From NCBI GenBank assembly GCA_000442125.1, contig KE546980.1, positions 124,001 to 188,000 of the forward strand: DNA of 64,000 nt. The letters run 5' to 3'. Position 1 is the first letter of the stretch. Each line of letters begins with the position of its first letter. A program made the position numbers and the translations under genes. Source of the DNA: Opeltia flavorubescens. Lineage: Eukaryota; Ascomycota; Lecanoromycetes; Teloschistales; Teloschistaceae. The notes under the pieces are model-generated. The model saw nothing but the letters and a program-made list of their open reading frames with translations. It made no database searches and was not told where the DNA came from. Shown here piece after piece: positions 22,998-34,342 of this stretch.

Positions 22998-23472
22998 GCC
23001 TACCCGTCTGCAACTGCTATTATCCTGGTAAGGTGGTGCCACCGATTCTCGGGGAACTCTCTGTTCCTAAAGGAGCGATCGTCTGAGGTTGAGTCTCAAT
23101 GTGTCGGCCGTAGGTAGATCTTGAACGGCGTTCTGACGTGCCTTAAAATATGGATGTTGAACTGGTGATTTCTTATTGAATTGATTTTGCGTTTCAGATA
23201 TCACACTATTACTGCCCCTCACTAAAGTTTGACTGCTCTCTATTCGTCCACGACCGCTCCGGTATGTGGTCATATCCGAAGTGTTGGGTTGCGAATGCCG
23301 AGGCCATTCCAGATTGCTGCACAAAACCAGTCATCCCAATCAAGTAACTCTCCATAATGAGTTCCCCTATTCGGTCAAGCGGAAATGAATATCTTACGAG
23401 CAGCCCAAGGGTTTGATCATTCCAAACTCGTAGCTGTTGTTTGAGGCTGATCAATAGTCATAAATCGTACCG

Positions 23473-24373
23473 TCACAACTTCGACCCATTGCGACCTTTC
23501 GAACGTTCCCATTCCCCAACTCTTCTCTCCTCTTCCTCTTTATTGTGCTCCTGCTTCTTCTTCTCTGCCTCATCTCTTTCCTCACTCCCCTTAAAATCTT
23601 CCAAATATCCCACCGTCTCCCTCCACATCTCCTTCTTCAAAGTTCCGTAGACTCCACTCTTCGTCTTATCCACCAACTTCATCTCTTCAACGAACTTCAG
23701 CACTTCAGGTACCATACCCAACCCATCCACGATACCTTCTTGCAGTGCTTCTAGAGCATTGAATCGTTTCGCCTCCAGGATCATTGTGCGGTAGGTGTTT
23801 GGGTTAGGGAGCTTCTGGCGGAAGATACTAGACATTGGCGGCTTGAGCGGAGCTCCGAATTCCACCTCATTGAGACAGAGGAAACCACGGTGAGGGTTCA
23901 TAAAGCGGTAGTCGTGCATCATCGCAGTCATTAAGCCTGCAGCGAAGGCATGGCCGTTGAGAAGGGCAATGGTAGGCATGGGATAACTGTAACCCAATTG
24001 GCGAAGTTAGTCGAGGAATGTACGGTATCAACGATAGACGTAAAGCGTCAAATACTTGCACCTACGTCAAAAGTCGTCTCCATAACGGGTACAAGCTGTC
24101 AGAAAAGAATGTCTTTGACTTAATAGCCGACTCGTAATCCAGACCGTTGCTATAGAACTTGGGTATAGCTGATGTCGTAACCACCACTCCCTTCGGATAA
24201 CGATGATCAAGGATATCGAGGGCAAGGAGAAATGCGGTGCAAAACGCGGGGGTAATGCGATTGTCAGGCGGTGAGTCAAACGTCAGGAGGTAGACCCGCT
24301 GAGACGGTTGTGTACAGAAGATGCTACCCTTGGAGCCAATTGTCAGAGTAAATAGTGCGGGTATTGGAGGCAT
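23473..24373 (-). CDS. Peroxisomal enoyl-CoA hydratase/isomerase (PTS1)
   Basis: Model: exons 24373-24066 and 23986-23473 (79-nt intron, donor GTAGGT), giving 273 residues. It has the crotonase fold. VYLLTFDSPPDNRIT comes first, then SNGLDYESA (oxyanion-hole loop), then YPMPTIALLNGHAFAAGLMTAM across the second exon start, with the HxxAAGLM helix. The sequence is closest in pattern to delta3,delta2-enoyl-CoA isomerase/ECI-like fungal proteins used for unsaturated fatty acids. The protein ends in a highly charged helix (DEAEKKKQEHNKEEEERR) and then GSKL, a canonical peroxisomal PTS1. The ATG at 24373 is chosen because the upstream GTG is not a likely start. The exact reaction (hydratase or isomerase) is not settled by the sequence. 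Confidence 0.88.
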
Positions 24374-24901
24374 TGTCACTCTGCAAGTTGAGCTGATGCA
24401 CCGTCCTATGGAGGTAGAAACAAATGGTCAATGCCAGCCAAAGCCATAATTTTGTATCTCCGCAAGCCGAGGTTGATCCAAAGCAGTTGATAAGCTCAGG
24501 GTCCAGTCACGTGATGTGATATCGCCGATCCTGGCTTGATATCGATACACCAAAAATCCTTCAAAGGATGTCACTAGGTTGTGCATTGTACTGTAAACAC
24601 TCAAACACCGTAATCCAGTGTGGAAATTTTAAGAGACAACGTTGAATAGATTAAATTGATACCAAATATCCACATGACGACCCAGGCCATGGACTAAGCA
24701 ATTATTATAATGTAAATATGCAATATTGGAAGAAAAGGTGCCAACTTCCACCACGCTGTCGGAAAGCAGTGCCCGACTGAAATGTTGAGAACAAATGTCT
24801 CGGCCGTAGAGCATTAAATCTATCAATTCCATGGCCGTCCCTTGAAACACCGATGCTCATAACAACATTAAGAATAACACTGTCAAACAAATGAAGAAAA
24901 A

Positions 24902-26626
24902 TCAATTCGTTGCAACCATTTTGGCAGGCTTCGTCTTGTCACCCGAGAAGCTCCAAAAGCGACTGAGCTTTTTCCGCAGACCCGGTTTTCTAGCTTTGGC
25001 TGCAGGAAGAGGCATACTTGTCACAGGAGCTGGAGGCGCCGTGACCGTAGACATGTTCGCTTCAGTCATGTTATAGAAATTGTTGCCGTTGATGAGAGGA
25101 TGAGGTTGAAGATGACTGGCTTGAGCAATCGCCCCCATCCTCATCTTTTCTTCCACCGCCCTCTTCAAGTCTTCTTGCCTTTTTTGGTCCGCTGGATCAC
25201 TCATGTTGCGAACGGTGCCATTCGGCCGGACTGTTGCGGCATTTTGCTGCAGATGTTTTGGATTGGGCATACTTTTCGCACGACCAGCGCCCATGAGTTG
25301 TGCAATGTGGGTTGGTTTTGGCTTCTTTTCCTTGTACTGGTCCAAACCTGGTAGTGCTGGTAAGGCGCGATTCAGGTTTAGTGCACCGTCAGGCGCTGTG
25401 CTGCTCGTAGGTTCTGGTTCTGGTTTGGCGCTGCGGAATGAACTCCAGCTGTTCTTCCTCCTTAAGCCTTTTACACGTTGCCAGGTATTTGATTTGTTGC
25501 TCCTAATACTTCCACTTCGGCTGTGAGACCGCGATAGACCAGCGCCCGAATCTGACCGCACACTGTCCATGCTAGCACGTGGTTTTATGTAATCCCTGAC
25601 ACCTTCAAAAACGCTCTCAGCAATACTACCAGCTCGGCTGATTGGTCTTTGGGATTGCACAGTCGCTCGACTAGCAGGTCTTGCGGCTTGTCCAGTAGCT
25701 CGATACTCGGCTCTCCTCCGGGCAAGTTCTTGAGCCATCCATGCCTTTGCAGTGGTGTCAGCAAGCTCCGCCGACTCTTCGTCTTGCAGTATCTGCTCTG
25801 AAACGCGACCTGTACCGTACGACGTTCGCTTATCGTCCCCAGGAGTGAGAGCGAGGGAAGTTTGGCCAGTAGATGGACGATTGAATTCATTGTAGGTAGT
25901 GTTGCTCCTTGTAGTTGAGTTGCTCGATTCTACAGATGGTCCTGAATAGTCTATGCAAGCAGCGGCGGAAGTTTTCGGTCGAGTGTCCAAAGTAGCACGG
26001 ATTTGTTCGAGAGCTTCATTTCGTTCCTGCAACTTCTCTGACTGTTTGCCTGATGCTTTTGTAGTGGTCGGCTCCAAGGGCTCCAATTTGGATGCTTCAA
26101 TGTACTTGCAGGACGGTTTCTTGACGCTGGTGGTGACTTTGAAATTTGTCGCTGCATTCCTAGGAACGTGATGGTATGACGTGGAACCATGAGCGTTACT
26201 GGAAGACTCCGGTCTCTGGTCAAAGCGAGAACTTGATTTGTGTTGGTCTTTGGCCGTTTGTCTGTTGGCTTGAGCTCTGTAAGCGTCACGTTCTTGAATG
26301 TATTTCTTCAGCATTTCGCGCTGGTCCGGGACATCATCGTAGTCGGGTGGGTTGGTCTCGTTGACAAGAACGGCACAGCATACTCGGAGCTCGGCGATGA
26401 TATGTGCGGAAATGGTTGGCCGTTCCATGCATGATGGTGTAGGACTGTAGGGTGGTGAATCGAGGCCCTCAGGAGTGATAGCATCTTCAGTCGATGTAGA
26501 GGAGAGCTTCTGGATAAAAAATCAGTCAAAGGTCTAGTCATGGAAGTACACATGTGTAGTTTGGCCATTTCCGCAAAGATATTTGCTTACCAGACGCAAT
26601 GACGAGAGTGAAAATTTCCGCTTCAT
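24902..26626 (-). CDS. Uncharacterised basic, Ser-rich fungal protein
   Basis: Model: exons 26626-26591 (MKRKFSLSSLRL) and 26509-24902, an 81-nt intron in phase 0, 547 residues. Residues 40-80 are the most conserved-looking part: ISAHIIAELRVCCAVLVNE, then DYDDVPDQREMLKKYI and QERDAYRAQANRQ. The rest is a long Ser/Thr/Arg-rich disordered region with clusters of possible phosphorylation sites (SHSRSGSIRSNKSNTWQRVK and RRKNSWSSFRS). The tail is basic (RKPGLRKKLSRFWSFSGD). There are no membrane segments or catalytic motifs. I do not recognise the family. A scaffold or regulatory protein is possible, but that is a guess from composition. Confidence 0.75.
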
Positions 26627-28501
26627 GGTGTGACGTTTTTCCTAAGTGTTTTTGATGCTTGACAGTGTCGAAGACAGTAGGATTCGGACTGGTCGTAATT
26701 GTGTATGTGCCTTCCTGCCTGATCCTGGCGATCCGAGAGGTGTGCTGGCGCGTCACACAAGATCACGGAGGTCCAGATGGTAATGTTGGATGGTGAATTT
26801 ACCTCAAATTCGACATTGAGGGAGTATAGATGATACTGCGGGTAAATCTCAATCGCCGGCAGCTGGAAGACCCCACCGTCTTATCGGAGGATAAAGTGAA
26901 CAGGGCAAATGAAAGGTCGTGAGAGAAGAGGGTCAGGAGTCGTAGGTGGTGCAAAGCAGAAGCAATCGTTCGCCCGCATGTTCGTTGGCCTCAATCGGAA
27001 GTGTATTACTTTCGGCTGAAGGCGTTCGGAACCCACCAGTCAGGAAGCGACGTTGGGATGAAGCTAGCTGGTTAAAGCTTTGATCCCTGGACCCAGCCCG
27101 ATCTAGCGATGAGACTAACGAATTAAGCCATCCCTGTTTCCCAATCAGTTTCTCTTTTTCCCCGGATCCCCTACCTCGGACGCGTTGTTATTCGCTGAAC
27201 TTTGAACACCTTTAAATTGTCTCTCTTTCGAATGGGCCTGGCTGTTGTCGATCCCTTGGCTAAACCCCTGGTCCTTGGAATAACAGAGTTTTCTGAACCC
27301 TGGTCGTAATGTTTATTTGTCTGGAGAAGCTGGAGAAGATTTACCTTGCAGCTGACTGACAGCGGCTCGACTTGCTATGCAGTAATTTCCCCAATATTTC
27401 TGGTTTCGAAGCTTGCAGCTTGGCATTAGCGAATGAAAATACTCCACCCTGACAGCCATGGGGATTTGCCTTCTGCACTTGGACGCGTTTCATGGACGTG
27501 TACTGAATGTGCATTCGATCTGGAGAAAATGTCTGGCTGTCCGGGTCAACGGCAAGCCACCTTGCATACCGCGTATGCAATCAAGTGGACTGCAGGATGA
27601 TTTGCCAGGTACATACAAGACGTTGAGACGAGTCATCGGGTTGCGCTTAAGATTTATGCATACTTCAGCTACATGGCATTTGCGACCATTACTCATCACC
27701 ATGTGCGATAGTCCCTTGTCGGAGTCGATCTCCGCTGTTATTTTCATACCTTTGTCGAGGCAAACAACGCACAGCGATAATTTTCTCTGGCGCACTCGTC
27801 CGTTTCTTTCCAGAATATGCAAGATACTCCGTTTCATCTGGGATATACACTTTGACTGGCGACGACGAGGACCCATTGTACCGATAACAGCAGTATGTGA
27901 CGACCAATAGACCGCCGTCTACGAAAAAGCAAGACAAAAAGAGTAAGATAAACACTTCAATGTTCTGATAGCCACAACCAATGCCTTCTTGATGCTTTCC
28001 GATGGGTGAGCAATAGTCTTAGAGACAGATTTAGAATCTCATCTACCAACCTTGATCGCCTCCTGCAAACCCCACGGATTCATGGCTTCCAGCAGATTAT
28101 GCTTGTAAAGCCAGCCCTGTGTAAATATTGACGTCCAAAATCTTCTCTTCCGACGTACAAGATTCGTTCCAAGGCTTAGGTCATCGATACCTCGTGTTTC
28201 CTCGAAAGCGATAACACGAACCCAGTCATGTAGAGTAAACAGTAGACTCCATGATTATCATACACTCCTGTCATTCCACCAAACTTCCGAGCCTTCCTCA
28301 TGTCTCCGCACCCAGAACATAGTTCTGAGCAACGATCAGATAACCTACCCACCACAGAAAATATCGTTAGCTCCCACTCACAAACATCCCCAATCCATGT
28401 CCCATTCCCTCAAATCCTCCCCGTTCCTCTCTCAGAGATACAAACCTACAACAACAGCCCAAACAAGCATTTCGAAAAAATCCCCCAAAACCGAAGAAAA
28501 A
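26627..28501. other. Intergenic, 1.9 kb
   Basis: This lies between the promoter of the basic protein gene and the 3' end of the secreted-protein gene. Frames on both strands overlap at 27458-27955 (up to 150 codons). They lack splice partners, domain motifs and a clear codon bias, so none is called. Nothing repetitive is visible. Confidence 0.45.
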
Positions 28502-29262
28502 TCAAAACTCACTAGGATATCCCGAATCCACCGCCTCCCCCGTAAACCTCTCCGTCGCCGTCCGATGCGGCAGTCTTTTCAAATTCACCGCCGCCACATT
28601 ATTGCCCCCATTCTTCGCACACCCATCGATCATTTTCCCAAAGATATCATCTCTACAGCGGTCGAAATCCGGTAAGAGGGCGCCATTCGACGGGTTCCAG
28701 AACCCGACGGAGCAGTTGAGGCGGGGGATATCCGCTGGTGCCGTCGCTATGATGATGATATTGCGTCAGTTATTACAATGTAGCTAGAGAACTCTTACAT
28801 TCATGGAATGAGAAAAAGACAGTGGAGATGATGGACAAAACAACAGCAACAAAAAGAAAAACTCCCATCGAACATACCACTAACACCCCCCCAAACCCAC
28901 TTATCAACCTCCACATTCGTCGCAAGCGCCAGCTGCCCACAAACACCCACCACACTACTCTTGCAAGTATCCCAATTAATCGTATACCCCGTCCCATCCC
29001 TCTCACACCCCAACTTAAACGGATTTCCATCCGGCAAACTCGGGTCCACAACAGCATCACACGTACTTTTCGAGGCGGGTTTTCCCTGATTTCGATCACG
29101 GGTTGGAGGACCGCAGGGGTCTTCGAGGAAGGGGTTTGGTTTTCCGATTATGGGGAGGGGGGTGGGTTTTGGTTGTTGGGGGGCGACGCCGGGGGATACG
29201 GAGGGTGTGATCGTTAGGAAGACTGTGAGGAGGATGGAGAGGAGGGAGGGGGTTGGGATCAT
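28502..29262 (-). CDS. Small secreted cysteine-rich protein
   Basis: Model: exons 29262-28878 and 28746-28502 joined across a 131-nt intron (donor GTATGT, acceptor CATAG), giving 209 residues. An N-terminal signal peptide (MIPTPSLLSILLTVFLTITP) precedes a Pro-rich stretch. Eight cysteines follow, in DPC, STC, LGC, DTC, GVC, LNC, DRC and DGC contexts. They allow four disulfides, with two conserved-looking Trp pairs (NWDTC, WVWGG, GFWNP). The C-terminal half contains DIFGKMIDGC and AAVNLKRLP. There is no catalytic motif. Length, secretion signal and even cysteine number fit the broad class of fungal secreted/effector-type proteins, but no specific function can be assigned. Reading the intron unspliced would give a false hydrophobic, cysteine-rich tail. 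Confidence 0.8.
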
Positions 29263-29904
29263 GATGCGTGGGTGGTGGTGGGAGTGGTGGGGAGGTGCGC
29301 TTTTGCTGTGCTTGACGGGGAAGGAAGGGTGCGATGACGCTTTGGGGAGATCAATTGATCGTAATTCGCAGGAGCAATAATATCAACACAAGAAAACAAG
29401 TAGAGAAGAACGAATGAATCCAAAAAAGAGCTGTCAGACTTCAACAAGCTCCCACTCCCGAGATGAGAGATCGTAGATCGTGCGGAAAATTGAAAGTCCA
29501 TAAAGCTTCCACCGTCGGAGATGCGCATGCACACCAGGGGATCGCATGGAGCAGGCGCATATAATCCCACAAACATATTTCGCAAGTAAAGCTTAGCTGT
29601 CTGACACATCCTTAGTGGGAAATCCTTCAAGGACTTGAACAGAGAGAGAAACTTGATGTCGTGCGGCTCGATGATTTGAAGATATACTGCGCTGCAGAAA
29701 TGCTCCAAATGCTGCACCAAAACGCACAAGAAGAAATAATCACTCAACAATTCCAAGGCAGTGTGATACGAATGAGGCCAGAAATGCTGGAATGCGTGTC
29801 ATATATCCAATGTATTGAGTAGCAGTAAATGGATATATACGGTGCCGTCATCCACGAAATTCAGTTTGCGATGCCTACTCACCTACCGTTCCCCACCTGC
29901 TCCT
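29263..29904. other. Intergenic between secreted protein and acyl-CoA ligase
   Basis: This 642-bp region is flanked by two minus-strand genes. It holds the promoter of the secreted-protein gene and the terminator of the ligase gene. A 165-codon minus frame (29259-29756) crosses it but lacks protein-like composition. No RNA gene or repeat is visible. Confidence 0.4.
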
Positions 29905-32174
29905 TCAATCCATCCCTTTCCCTTCTCTCAAAAGAGTAATACCATCTTCACGAAGCTTGAACTTCTGAATCTTGCCACTGGCGGTTTTAGGATAGTCATC
30001 CACCCAGAAAACGTACTTTGGTACTATTGTACATCAGCATTCCACTGGTAGACAACGAGCATATCGATAAAGGAGGATTGAAATCTCACCAAGATGATGG
30101 CTCAGGTTTTCCCTCACCCAAGTCCTCACCTCGTCCGCCGAAAGTTGTGTTCCTGAGGCTCGAATAACGAACGCCGCAACGACTTCGCCATATCGTTCAT
30201 CTGGCAGGCCAACGACGCTAACTTCTGCCACGTTGGGATGCCCTAGGAGGCAATTCTCGATTTCCAAAGGATGAATATTCTCTCCACCGCGAATGATGAT
30301 GTCCTTGATACGGCCTGTGATTTTCAGGTAGCCGTCTGCATCCATTTCGGCCTCGTCTCCCGTCTACACCACATTTAGTTTGTAGCTCCATCGATATGCA
30401 ATCGAGGACCTACATGCATCCATATCTTGCCCGTATCGTCCGGTAGCATGACTTCTGCAGTCTTCTCCGGAGCTCCCCAATACTTCTTCATGACCAGATA
30501 GCCGCTGACTGCCAGCTCACCCCTACTACCAATCGGCAGGATCTTACTACGGTCCTTCGGATCTACAATTTTCGTCTCGACATGTGGAAGGGGTTTACCC
30601 ACGCTGTCAATGCGCTTTTCGATTGGATCATCCGTTGTAGTCATTGCTGACACAGGGCTTGTTTCGGTCATGCCGTAGCAAATGGTCAGCTCGGTAAGAT
30701 TGAGAATCTTATGGAGCTTCCGCATTAATTCGGCTGGGATACTAGAACCTGCAGCAATGCCTGTTCGAAGGTGTTCAAAGCCTGTGTAAGGAACTGTCCC
30801 ATTCTGCAGGAGCTCCAAGTCCGCGATGAACATCGTAGGCACACCATACAAAGCCGTACACTTTTCTTCTTGCACACTCTTCAATGTCGCGTAGGGATCA
30901 AAGGCTTCTGCGGGAAAGACAATGGCAGAACCATGAGTAGCTGTTGCCATATATCCCAAGATGCAGCCGAAGCAATGGAATAGTGGCGGTGGGCAGCAGA
31001 CGATGTCTTTCTCAGTGAGAAGCATTCTATCGCCGATACTATTGCCATTGTTGAGAATAGATCGATGTGTTAGGCAAGCTGCTTTGGGCATCGACGTGGT
31101 TCCGGAGGTGAATTGGATATCGACGATGTCATCCGCAACAAGGTTCTGCGCCAAAGTAGGTTTTGAAGATCTACTTTGTTCAAGAACATCACGAAAGTCG
31201 ATCACAGGTCGCAAAGCTTGATTGTCTATCCGGCCGTTGGAGTTTTCCACAATCACAATCTGGGTCAACGATGGCACAGCTTCTGATTGAACCTTGTGAC
31301 CTTGAACATCAAGAAGGATCTGTTGCAGGAGGGGAGTATTGGACCGTGGAGACTTTCTTGGTAGATTGGTCTCAGCGCCGATGATGAGATGGGATGCCTC
31401 GAGATGATTGAGTGCCGCAATCACTTGCTGAGCATTGAACGCAGGGTTGAGCGGAACCTGTGTAGCGTCAGTTCTGGACCACTATCCGATCAATCGATGT
31501 GTGGATCGATAGGTTTCGATTCAGGCTTGAAAGAACAATGCTCAGTATGGGGTGGATTCAGCCACATGGTGCTAAGGTCCCACTCCGTTCTTCTGTCCTT
31601 GCTCCTGTTTCGCAGACGTACCAAAACAGCTCCTAGCTTGAAGACCGCATACGTAACCTTAACTTCATCAGCCATTGAATCACTACGTCGGCCTTTCCCC
31701 TAGCACACCCGTGCAACCATACAATGGCAAACTCAAGATTATTCCCTAAGCTTACGGCAACTCGATCGCCTTTGCTCACGCCCAAAGACTGTAGCCCGCT
31801 TGCAAGAGCATTACTCTTCTTGTCCAGATCGTGATAGGTCAAACGTGTCTGTTGATGTCGTGAGATGACTCTGTACTGCGGTGTTCAACTCCGCTCGAAG
31901 GTGCCATTGGCAGGACAGCTTACGCCGTACGGTCACCGAAGCGTGAGACAATGGACGCAAAATGATTACCGATGGTTCCATCAAGGAGAGGAGGCTGTAC
32001 TCTATCAGCTATGCTCCACAAGCTGACTGGTTGGCACGATGCACTTACGGTTGAAGGACCTCGAGCGTATGACTCGGTGAGAAGAGACCGTCGCTGCCCA
32101 ACGACCACACGACATTGACCTCGAGCTCCGGAGAAGCACACGACCCTGGTACAACGCCACAGAGGCAGGCGCAT
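29905..32174 (-). CDS. Acyl-CoA synthetase, ACSF2-like (ANL superfamily)
   Basis: Model of seven exons: 32174-32049, 31994-31924, 31870-31723, 31657-31622, 31457-30414, 30363-30090 and 30023-29905, giving 605 residues. It activates a fatty or related acid to acyl-AMP and then acyl-CoA. The Arg-rich N-terminus ([12 protein letters not shown]...[12 protein letters not shown]) resembles a mitochondrial presequence. The adenylation P-loop is at residues 243-252, [10 protein letters not shown]. Later come [19 protein letters not shown], the [18 protein letters not shown] hinge region, [12 protein letters not shown] and the C-terminal lysine motif [10 protein letters not shown]. This pattern matches medium-chain acyl-CoA synthetase family member 2. 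Oddities: the P-loop has Ser249 where TSGTTG normally has Gly, and exon 4 is only 36 nt. Exon 1 is least certain, because another frame could also join exon 2. Confidence 0.9.
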
Positions 32175-32590
32175 GTTGTACAACCATCCAAGTCCTCTTG
32201 GATGAAGCGAGTCAATACAGGAGGAGTAGAGGATTGCGGGGGAGGGGCTGTTCCAAGCATTTCTTGGCGTGGAAAGACATTTCTCCACGTAAATCATGAA
32301 TGCGTACAGTCACGGCAGGAAAAGGCGAAAAGATCAGAAATAAATGCAGAAATACGAATATTGAATTCTAGTCAAGTTTTAGCTATTTGATTTTCAGTGT
32401 CACTTATTCCTTACGCAAACCAGTCCAGACAACAACAACAACAAGTCCGGGTCTCGATGCATTGAAGAGCCCCTGAATGACTGAACCCACTTCCGTGTAT
32501 GATGCTTCAAATCAGTCCTGGTAGCGACACGTACAGGATGCAAAGACAAGTACTTTACCTTATACTGGCAAATTGGTATGATGATGTTGC

Positions 32591-33707
32591 TCACTCTCCA
32601 TAATTTATGAAAAATTGAAAGAGATATCTAAGGCGGACTTGTGCAACGTCGTAGACGATATACTTTGTGTACTCAAGATCGGCATTAATACCAAGCTCCG
32701 TCGGAGGGCGTTTCATATCAGGCTGGTCGTCACGGTCAGTAAGAAACAGCATCACCCAACATCAAGGACTGACCATCATAACGCCCCTTGGGCTTGGATG
32801 TACGCATCCAGCGGCTTTCCATAATGATGGTCCAGTAGCGCCTCCACGAAGGACTGAAATTCTGCCAAGGTTCTTTGTATCGCTCTCTGTGTTGTAATCG
32901 GCATGCACCAACTCGTGCATTGGCTTCCCAAGCTCTGCTTCGTACAACAGTAATAAAGCCGTATCATCCGAAAGCCACGGGTGACAATAGTTGGCTGACT
33001 TTGTCGACATACCCGCTGGGTAGACCCCCTTACCGAACATGTAGACAGACACTGGAGCTTCACGTGGAGCAATGCGAAGACCTTAGCTTAATATCCCAGT
33101 AAAATTTGTACATCAACTTCCCCAGCGGAAGCTTCTCCTTGTCATAGTACATTTCCTGTAGTGTTGCATCAAAGGAATCCTCGTTGAAGATTAGTTGCAT
33201 CAGGCCCCGGACAGCTTCATGGAGCTGGCTCGTAGGCTGAACGTTTTGCGGATCAGTTTACGTTGAGGCATCGAGTTTTTCATTAGGCTTGCTAGGCTCG
33301 TCCGAATACGTTCGCTCAACAAAGGCATACTTTTGTTTCGTGGAGGGTCAAGGCGACTGATCCACGGCAGTCCAGTCTTTCCTTTGAACTTCTTCTCGAA
33401 TGCGGCTCGACAGAATCTTGAAGCCAGTGAACAGATACGGTCTTGATATCGGAGAATTCGGTAGCTTCAGTAACCTTGGGTGCTTTCCGGTCAAAATCCT
33501 TCTGAATTACGACTAGGTGTGTAGTATAGCTATTAATCTTTCTACTGGTTTTACTGCCGTGTGTCGTAATCGTCTCGATCAACTCGCCTAATCGATCAAC
33601 AAGTCAGCAGCTGTGGACTGGATGATTCAAGATCGCTACTTGCCGTGCGTTAGGCTGTGGAAAGAGCCTGTGAGGACGATCTGGCAACCGTCGAATATTG
33701 TAGACAT
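32591..33707 (-). pseudogene. Degraded poly(ADP-ribose) polymerase (BRCT-WGR-PARP) gene
   Basis: Pieces of a fungal PARP lie in the right order on the minus strand but cannot be read through. From the ATG at 33707 (MSTIFDGCQIVLTGSF) a GC-AG intron leads into a nearly complete BRCT domain (ELIETITTHGSK to VHWLQDSVE). Sequence then jumps into the end of a WGR domain (FEKKFKGKTGLPW). A one-base loss in an A run near 33333 shifts frame before YAFVERTYSD. The regulatory helix region survives to EKLPLGKL and then jumps to LRIAPREAPV and YMFGKGVYPAGMS...KSANYC. The end of the catalytic domain (KYIVYDVAQVRLRYL) is preserved after a further intron-like gap. Most of WGR and the first half of the catalytic domain, including the NAD-binding His segment, are missing. 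Known PARPs need the H-Y-E triad, so no activity is expected. Multiple deletions argue for a decayed gene rather than a sequencing slip. Confidence 0.8.
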
Positions 33708-34342
33708 CGTACTCGTAGGCGTCCCAAATCAAGCTGGAGTCAACGTGACTAGTTGGAAGGCCACACTGAAGATGACACACTTGATGACTGCCGAAGCCGG
33801 CGGAGTTGATAAAGGAAGAGGATGGAATGGCGAGTGATGTAAGAATGGATAATGTTCAAGACATGAGTGACATGAGTACAAACAAAGCATGCAGCTGCAT
33901 CCGTGTTGATTGAGCTTAGCTTCATCGTTACATCGACATCTCGACATCACAACCAAAGGAATTTCAAATGAGATCTGCGTCTGCGTCTGAAAGGGTCGCC
34001 TCACCAAATTACAAACCCAAGCAAAAAGGTTTCAATTAACGAAAGAGGCTAGGCACAGCATCATTCTTAGACTGAAAGTTGCAATCAAAAATACTTTATT
34101 GCTTTTGTGAGTATAGAGTTCTGATTGATACTCATCCGAAATCATACTTTCTTAAGCCCAGCTTCCTCAATGTTTGCTCGACGACCCAGCCGTCTATCAT
34201 GTAAGGAGGCATTGTCCGCCGATAGCGCACCTAATGTCATACTTACTTTTCCTGCTGTAGTACAGTCCATAATAATACTGCAAAGGGGTATACCTAATAC
34301 ACCTGTGATCATGCTTCGCTAAAACGCTTCAATGCATCGGTA
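33708..34342. other. Intergenic
   Basis: This 635-bp region is upstream of the PARP remnant and downstream of the next minus-strand gene. Short frames (33613-33837 plus, 33729-34007 minus) show no domain signature. It may include the old PARP promoter. Nothing else is seen. Confidence 0.4.

Noticed and set aside
27458-27955. 150-codon plus frame overlapping a 128-codon minus frame
   Set aside because: There is no splice context or domain; neither strand stands out as coding.
28300-29217. Plus-strand frames between 28300 and 29217
   Set aside because: They are antisense to the secreted-protein gene and rich in Pro/Thr/His from the complementary strand.
32045-32260. Alternative first exon of the acyl-CoA ligase in another frame (starting MLGTAPPP or MVVQHAPA)
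   Set aside because: These give 40-47-nt introns with poor branch sites. The MRLPLWR frame gives a 54-nt intron with GCTGAT and the family-like YARGPST-PPLLDG join.
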